In this document: in pieces, positions 5,901-7,055 of the stretch
Numbering within the stretch: position 1 is the stretch's first letter
Layout of the letters: each line of letters begins with the position of its first letter
Assembly (NCBI GenBank): GCA_964575225.1
Contig: CAZNQW010000205.1
Location: 1-7,055 of the forward strand
Direction of reading: 5' to 3'
Source of the DNA: CAZNQW01 sp964575225
Lineage (GTDB): Bacteria > Chloroflexota > Anaerolineae > JAAYZQ01
Length of the DNA: 7,055 nucleotides
The notes under the pieces: generated by a model
Seen by the model: the letters and a program-made list of their open reading frames with translations, nothing else
The model's database searches: none
What the model was told of the DNA's origin: nothing
Translations under genes and position numbers: made by a program

Positions 5901-6655
5901 TTTTCGTCCCCGAGGCGCTGGCTGCAGAAGCCGGCGAGGACATCGATCAGCTCTTGGACACCTACAGCGCCGCTGACGGGGGCGCGGCCCGCCTGCAAGT
6001 TGTCCTCTCTGACGATCCCTTTAGCACGGACGCTATGGACACCGTGGCCCGGCTGCGAGATGCAGTGAGCTCGGCCAGCACCGGCTATGTCAGCGGCAGC
6101 CCTGCGACGAACCTTGACCTGAAAGAGGTGATGGACCGCGACTATGTGCGGACCATGGTTCTGGTGATCGGGGGCATCTTTATCGTCTTGGTCCTGTTGC
6201 TACGCAGCCTGGTTGCGCCCATCTATATGATGGCCACGATTCTGCTCAGCTATGGGGCCACATTGGGCATCACCCGCCTGGTCTTTGGCGGTATCTTTGG
6301 TGAGGGACTGGCCTGGTTCGTGCCGTTTCTCATCTTTGTGGTGCTGGTGGCCCTGGGCATGGACTATAACATCTTTCTCATGGGCCGCGTCAAAGAAGAA
6401 TCCCGTCAGCATGGCACCCGAATCGGCATCGAACGGGCTGTGGAACGCACGGGCAGCATCATCACCTCGGCAGGCCTCATCATGGCCGGCACCTTTGCGG
6501 CGATGATGGCTTCGTCGCTGCTGGGCCTGGTGCAGATTGCCTTTGCCGTGGCGGTGGGTATTCTGCTGGATACCTTCATCATCCGCACCACCATCATGCC
6601 CGCCATTGCGACGTTGCTGGGCAGGTGGAATTGGTGGCCCTCCCGCCATAAATAA
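2930..6655 (+). CDS. MMPL/RND-family exporter with a giant repeat-bearing second ectodomain
   Basis: The 1241-residue membrane protein has two related halves. Half 1: TM1 (about 15-32), a first ectodomain (about 34-188), then TM2-TM6 (190-342). Half 2: TM7 (about 373-391), a second ectodomain (about 392-1072), then TM8-TM12 (1073-1228). TM4 carries GTDY (D257-Y258) and TM10 carries GMDY (D1145-Y1146). These correspond to the paired Asp-Tyr residues (D256/Y257, D645/Y646) that relay protons in mycobacterial MmpL3, so it should be a proton-driven pump. Each half ends alike (LGKWAFWP at 343-350, LGRWNWWP at 1230-1237). MMPL proteins export lipids and hydrophobic compounds; the substrate here cannot be read. 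The second ectodomain is about 680 residues against about 155 for the first, because of two repeat arrays. A His-rich HHAHH (353-357) lies in the cytoplasmic loop before TM7. The ATG at 2930 gives the typical MMPL start (MFDRIGKFAATYRYP). The only ribosome site, GGAG (2912-2915), is unusually far (14 nt). The gene is intact. Confidence 0.95.
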   Translation: MFDRIGKFAATYRYPIIVAWVALVILVLVLAPSLSEMVSADPSGYLPADEASVVAAEIAAEYFPEQASPAQAVLVIKSENGPMRSEANQAYLAELTDWLETDLPQDVIGTVLSPADPELASRLISEDEEVAMIFVGLVGSIEDNAVVDTLDQIRMRLEAAPEGLAGYVTGSVAIASDYLQGALESVDRTTVITIILVVTILLLIYRSLVSPLVPLITIGAAFLVSRGIVAWLATRGFAVSSLTEMFLVVLLFGAGTDYCLFLVSRFREYMADNLTGPDAARHTVDRVGETITSSAGTVIVGMVAMSFAQMGLFANTGPSLALGVAVALLAGLTLTPALLAVLGKWAFWPGGAHHAHHGGFWTKLAHWVTSKPWVPLGLALVILVPLTIYGQGMPRNFDLLSDLPDDMASKAGFQILSEHFGAGEMQPLDVIVTDIADARSPEGMAYVDDLTQRLLLVEGVADVRSLTLPAGQSDPEVAEFLRVDGQLTLMLDMTGEIRAQADDPSALAAIDMDEVTSGFELVRAYLDDLAAAFPDLSGNAHYQGAAASLDSLEKALEDSQDRMRVSSQLAEVAAGLTSGLSLGDSTVAGAASAAALDQAVAGFSALRGYLTGLAEAHPAVIELEGYDAAVAALDRLDASVADIQGALRVSTQLDLLADSMKAMATTLQDPAALADLSASPEQMEALGVLDAYLQELVEAHPALAEHASYQAAVDHLAAVQSSVDEMKQSLLVSHQLALVAQTMDETAQSLEENPLSLLPQPGQPSAGQQMALLTGYLQELGEAYPSLAATDDYETALETTTQMGAAMEVLDLTKINELIAGTRESLATLSVALGGLSATAAETLPEAAFTPSDATEGMMSFAPDLTPLIGEIEAAGTEFAALAESVRQEMPEATFVPTTELPATSGVSDSPPSLEGVTESLTASVADLGASLNALSAAAAVALPDATYIPEGDLMAEEADAAVEGIMADVDAFEVALQGLADDFSGREDGFFVPEALAAEAGEDIDQLLDTYSAADGGAARLQVVLSDDPFSTDAMDTVARLRDAVSSASTGYVSGSPATNLDLKEVMDRDYVRTMVLVIGGIFIVLVLLLRSLVAPIYMMATILLSYGATLGITRLVFGGIFGEGLAWFVPFLIFVVLVALGMDYNIFLMGRVKEESRQHGTRIGIERAVERTGSIITSAGLIMAGTFAAMMASSLLGLVQIAFAVAVGILLDTFIIRTTIMPAIATLLGRWNWWPSRHK
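4472..5389 (+). repeat. four-copy ~84-residue repeat inside the MMPL ectodomain
   Basis: The motif YL..L.EA[HF/Y]P.[LV] recurs starting at residues Y525, Y609, Y692 and Y776, spaced 84, 83 and 84 residues (about 250 bp in DNA). Each copy has a second Tyr exactly 17 residues later (Y542, Y626, Y709, Y793), then a long Ala/Leu-rich helical stretch. A VS.QL motif follows in the first three copies (565, 649, 732). Copy 4 diverges after the second Tyr. The units look entirely helical, consistent with an elongated stalk outside the membrane. Protein repeats are clear, but the DNA copies are diverged, so the duplication is not recent. Confidence 0.82.
5405..5917 (+). repeat. second, shorter repeat array (P-x-A-x-[FY]-x-P) in the MMPL ectodomain
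   Basis: After the 84-residue array, a different motif recurs: LPEAAFTP (844-851), MPEATFVP (890-897), LPDATYIP (943-950) and a weaker REDGFFVP (987-994). Each follows an amphipathic Ala/Leu helix such as LATLSVALGGLSATAAE or VADLGASLNALSAAAA. Spacing is about 46, 53 and 44 residues. The pattern suggests helix plus short extended turn units leading back to TM8. The fourth copy is a weak match. Confidence 0.62.
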
Positions 6656-6673
6656 CCGGTTTGTGCACGTTTG

Positions 6674-6696
6674 GGGGCGGCAATAAGGGCCGCCCC
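6674..6696. repeat. hairpin 20 bp after the MMPL stop; possible transcript end
   Basis: GGGGCGGC and GCCGCCCC pair perfectly around a 7-nt loop (AATAAGG). It is the first strong hairpin after the transporter stop and may end or protect its transcript, but no T run follows (TACCAGG), so this is not a standard intrinsic terminator. It resembles the palindrome at 6888-6910. Confidence 0.45.
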
Positions 6697-6724
6697 TACC
6701 AGGCCTGGGTCGCCGGCCTGTCTC

Positions 6725-6748
6725 GCGCGGGATCGCCAGATCCCGCGC
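6725..6748. repeat. 10-bp-stem palindrome with GCCA loop, copy 1
   Basis: GCGCGGGATC and GATCCCGCGC pair perfectly around GCCA. Copy 2 at 6936-6959 has the same size and the same loop, but different stem bases that remain complementary. Confidence 0.65.
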
Positions 6749-6774
6749 AAGCGAAAACCGGGGGTCGGTGCGGC

Positions 6775-6821
6775 GCGGGTTCGGCGGTTCCACGTTGTAG
6801 GGGCCGGTTTCAAACCGGCCC
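6775..6821. repeat. 47-bp direct repeat, copy 1, ending in a GGGCCGGTTT palindrome
   Basis: This 47-bp stretch is identical to 6979-7025. It ends in GGGCCGGTTT-c-AAACCGGCCC (6801-6821). In this copy the outer GTA/TAC (6797-6799, 6823-6825) also pair across one G-G mismatch, which shows the fuller palindrome of this dispersed family. Confidence 0.85.
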
Positions 6822-6887
6822 GTACGCGGGCATGGTAGAAGCTGGCGGACCCTGCATTCCTGGCGTCGTCTCTTTGATTGATACTAT

Positions 6888-6910
6888 GGGGCGGCCACGA
6901 GGGTCGCCCC
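6888..6910. repeat. 9-bp hairpin related to the 6674-6696 palindrome
   Basis: GGGGCGGCC (6888-6896) pairs with GGTCGCCCC (6902-6910) around ACGAG, with one G-T wobble in the stem. It shares the GGGGCGGC...CGCCCC framework with 6674-6696 and separates the two halves of the direct-repeat region. Confidence 0.6.
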
Positions 6911-6935
6911 CACTTTGCTCGTCGCTCACTCGCTC

Positions 6936-6959
6936 GGCCTGGGTCGCCAGACCCAGGCC
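6936..6959. repeat. 10-bp-stem palindrome with GCCA loop, copy 2
   Basis: GGCCTGGGTC and GACCCAGGCC pair perfectly around GCCA. The loop and flanking TC/GA match copy 1 at 6725-6748. The rest of the stem differs on both sides in a compensating way. Confidence 0.65.
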
Positions 6960-6978
6960 CTTGGTCGCCGTGAACAGG

Positions 6979-7025
6979 GCGGGTTCGGCGGTTCCACGTT
7001 GTAGGGGCCGGTTTCAAACCGGCCC
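6979..7025. repeat. 47-bp direct repeat, copy 2
   Basis: Identical to 6775-6821 and offset by 204 bp. It contains the same GGGCCGGTTT-c-AAACCGGCCC palindrome (7005-7025). The flank after it (AATAG) lacks the outer TAC arm seen in copy 1. Confidence 0.85.
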
Positions 7026-7055
7026 AATAGGCATCAACGTAAGGTCGACAAAAAG

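Larger units (their letters stand above)
6656..7055. other. gene-free palindrome mosaic at the right edge
   Basis: These 400 bp after the transporter have no supported gene. They contain at least seven hairpins (6674-6696, 6700-6720, 6725-6748, 6797-6825, 6888-6910, 6936-6959, 7005-7025) and a 47-bp exact direct repeat. On the minus strand the repeats translate to a recurring AGLKPAPTTWNRRTR-like peptide, which is an artefact of the repeat and not evidence of a protein. No promoter or start of a following gene is evident before the window ends. Confidence 0.7.

Noticed and set aside
6656..7055. CRISPR-like array
   Set aside because: Only two 47-bp copies 204 bp apart with palindromic, non-uniform spacing; there are no regular repeat-spacer units and no cas genes.

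Overview
The window carries three convincing protein genes with well-defined regulatory DNA between them. It is GC-rich, and both promoters are close to the sigma-70 consensus. One secreted protein ends in a Gram-positive-type LPATGG wall-sorting signal, and short palindromes of the GTAGGGGC...GCCCCTAC type are scattered between genes. This combination best fits a Chloroflexota-like (Anaerolineae/Caldilineae-type) chromosome. That assignment is an inference from style, because no marker gene is present.

Layout. Positions 1-187 are a gene-free left edge. On the minus strand, 188-1537 encodes a full-length MgtE magnesium channel. It is read from a perfect-consensus promoter (TTGACA, 17 bp, TATAAT; 1759-1787) through an untranslated leader of about 215 nt that is rich in overlapping hairpins and matches no riboswitch I can recognise. 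About 310 bp without genes (1788-2096) separates this promoter from a strong promoter facing the other way (TTGACA, 17 bp, TG-extended TACAAT; 2097-2125). Just after that second -10 box lies a 14-bp perfect palindrome in an operator position.

The right-hand promoter drives a small secreted NTF2/SnoaL-like protein with an LPXTG-type anchor (2229-2804). A perfect 14-bp-stem terminator follows, with a second palindrome nested in its loop (2840-2911). Next comes a 1241-residue MMPL/RND transporter (2930-6655). The transporter keeps both Asp-Tyr proton-relay pairs. Its second extracytoplasmic domain is enlarged to about 680 residues and contains two successive internal repeat arrays: four units of about 84 residues, then four shorter units of about 44-53 residues. 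Positions 6656-7055 are a gene-free mosaic of palindromes, including a 47-bp exact direct repeat.

Working together. MgtE handles Mg2+ homeostasis independently of the right half. The right half reads as a regulated export cassette: a palindromic (TetR-type?) operator, a wall-anchored ligand-pocket protein, an attenuator-like terminator, and a MMPL exporter with a long helical stalk. My best candidate for something new is this pairing of a stalked MMPL pump with a sortase-anchored NTF2-fold protein. The second candidate is the structured mgtE leader. The structures were read by eye; no folding, alignment or database search was run.
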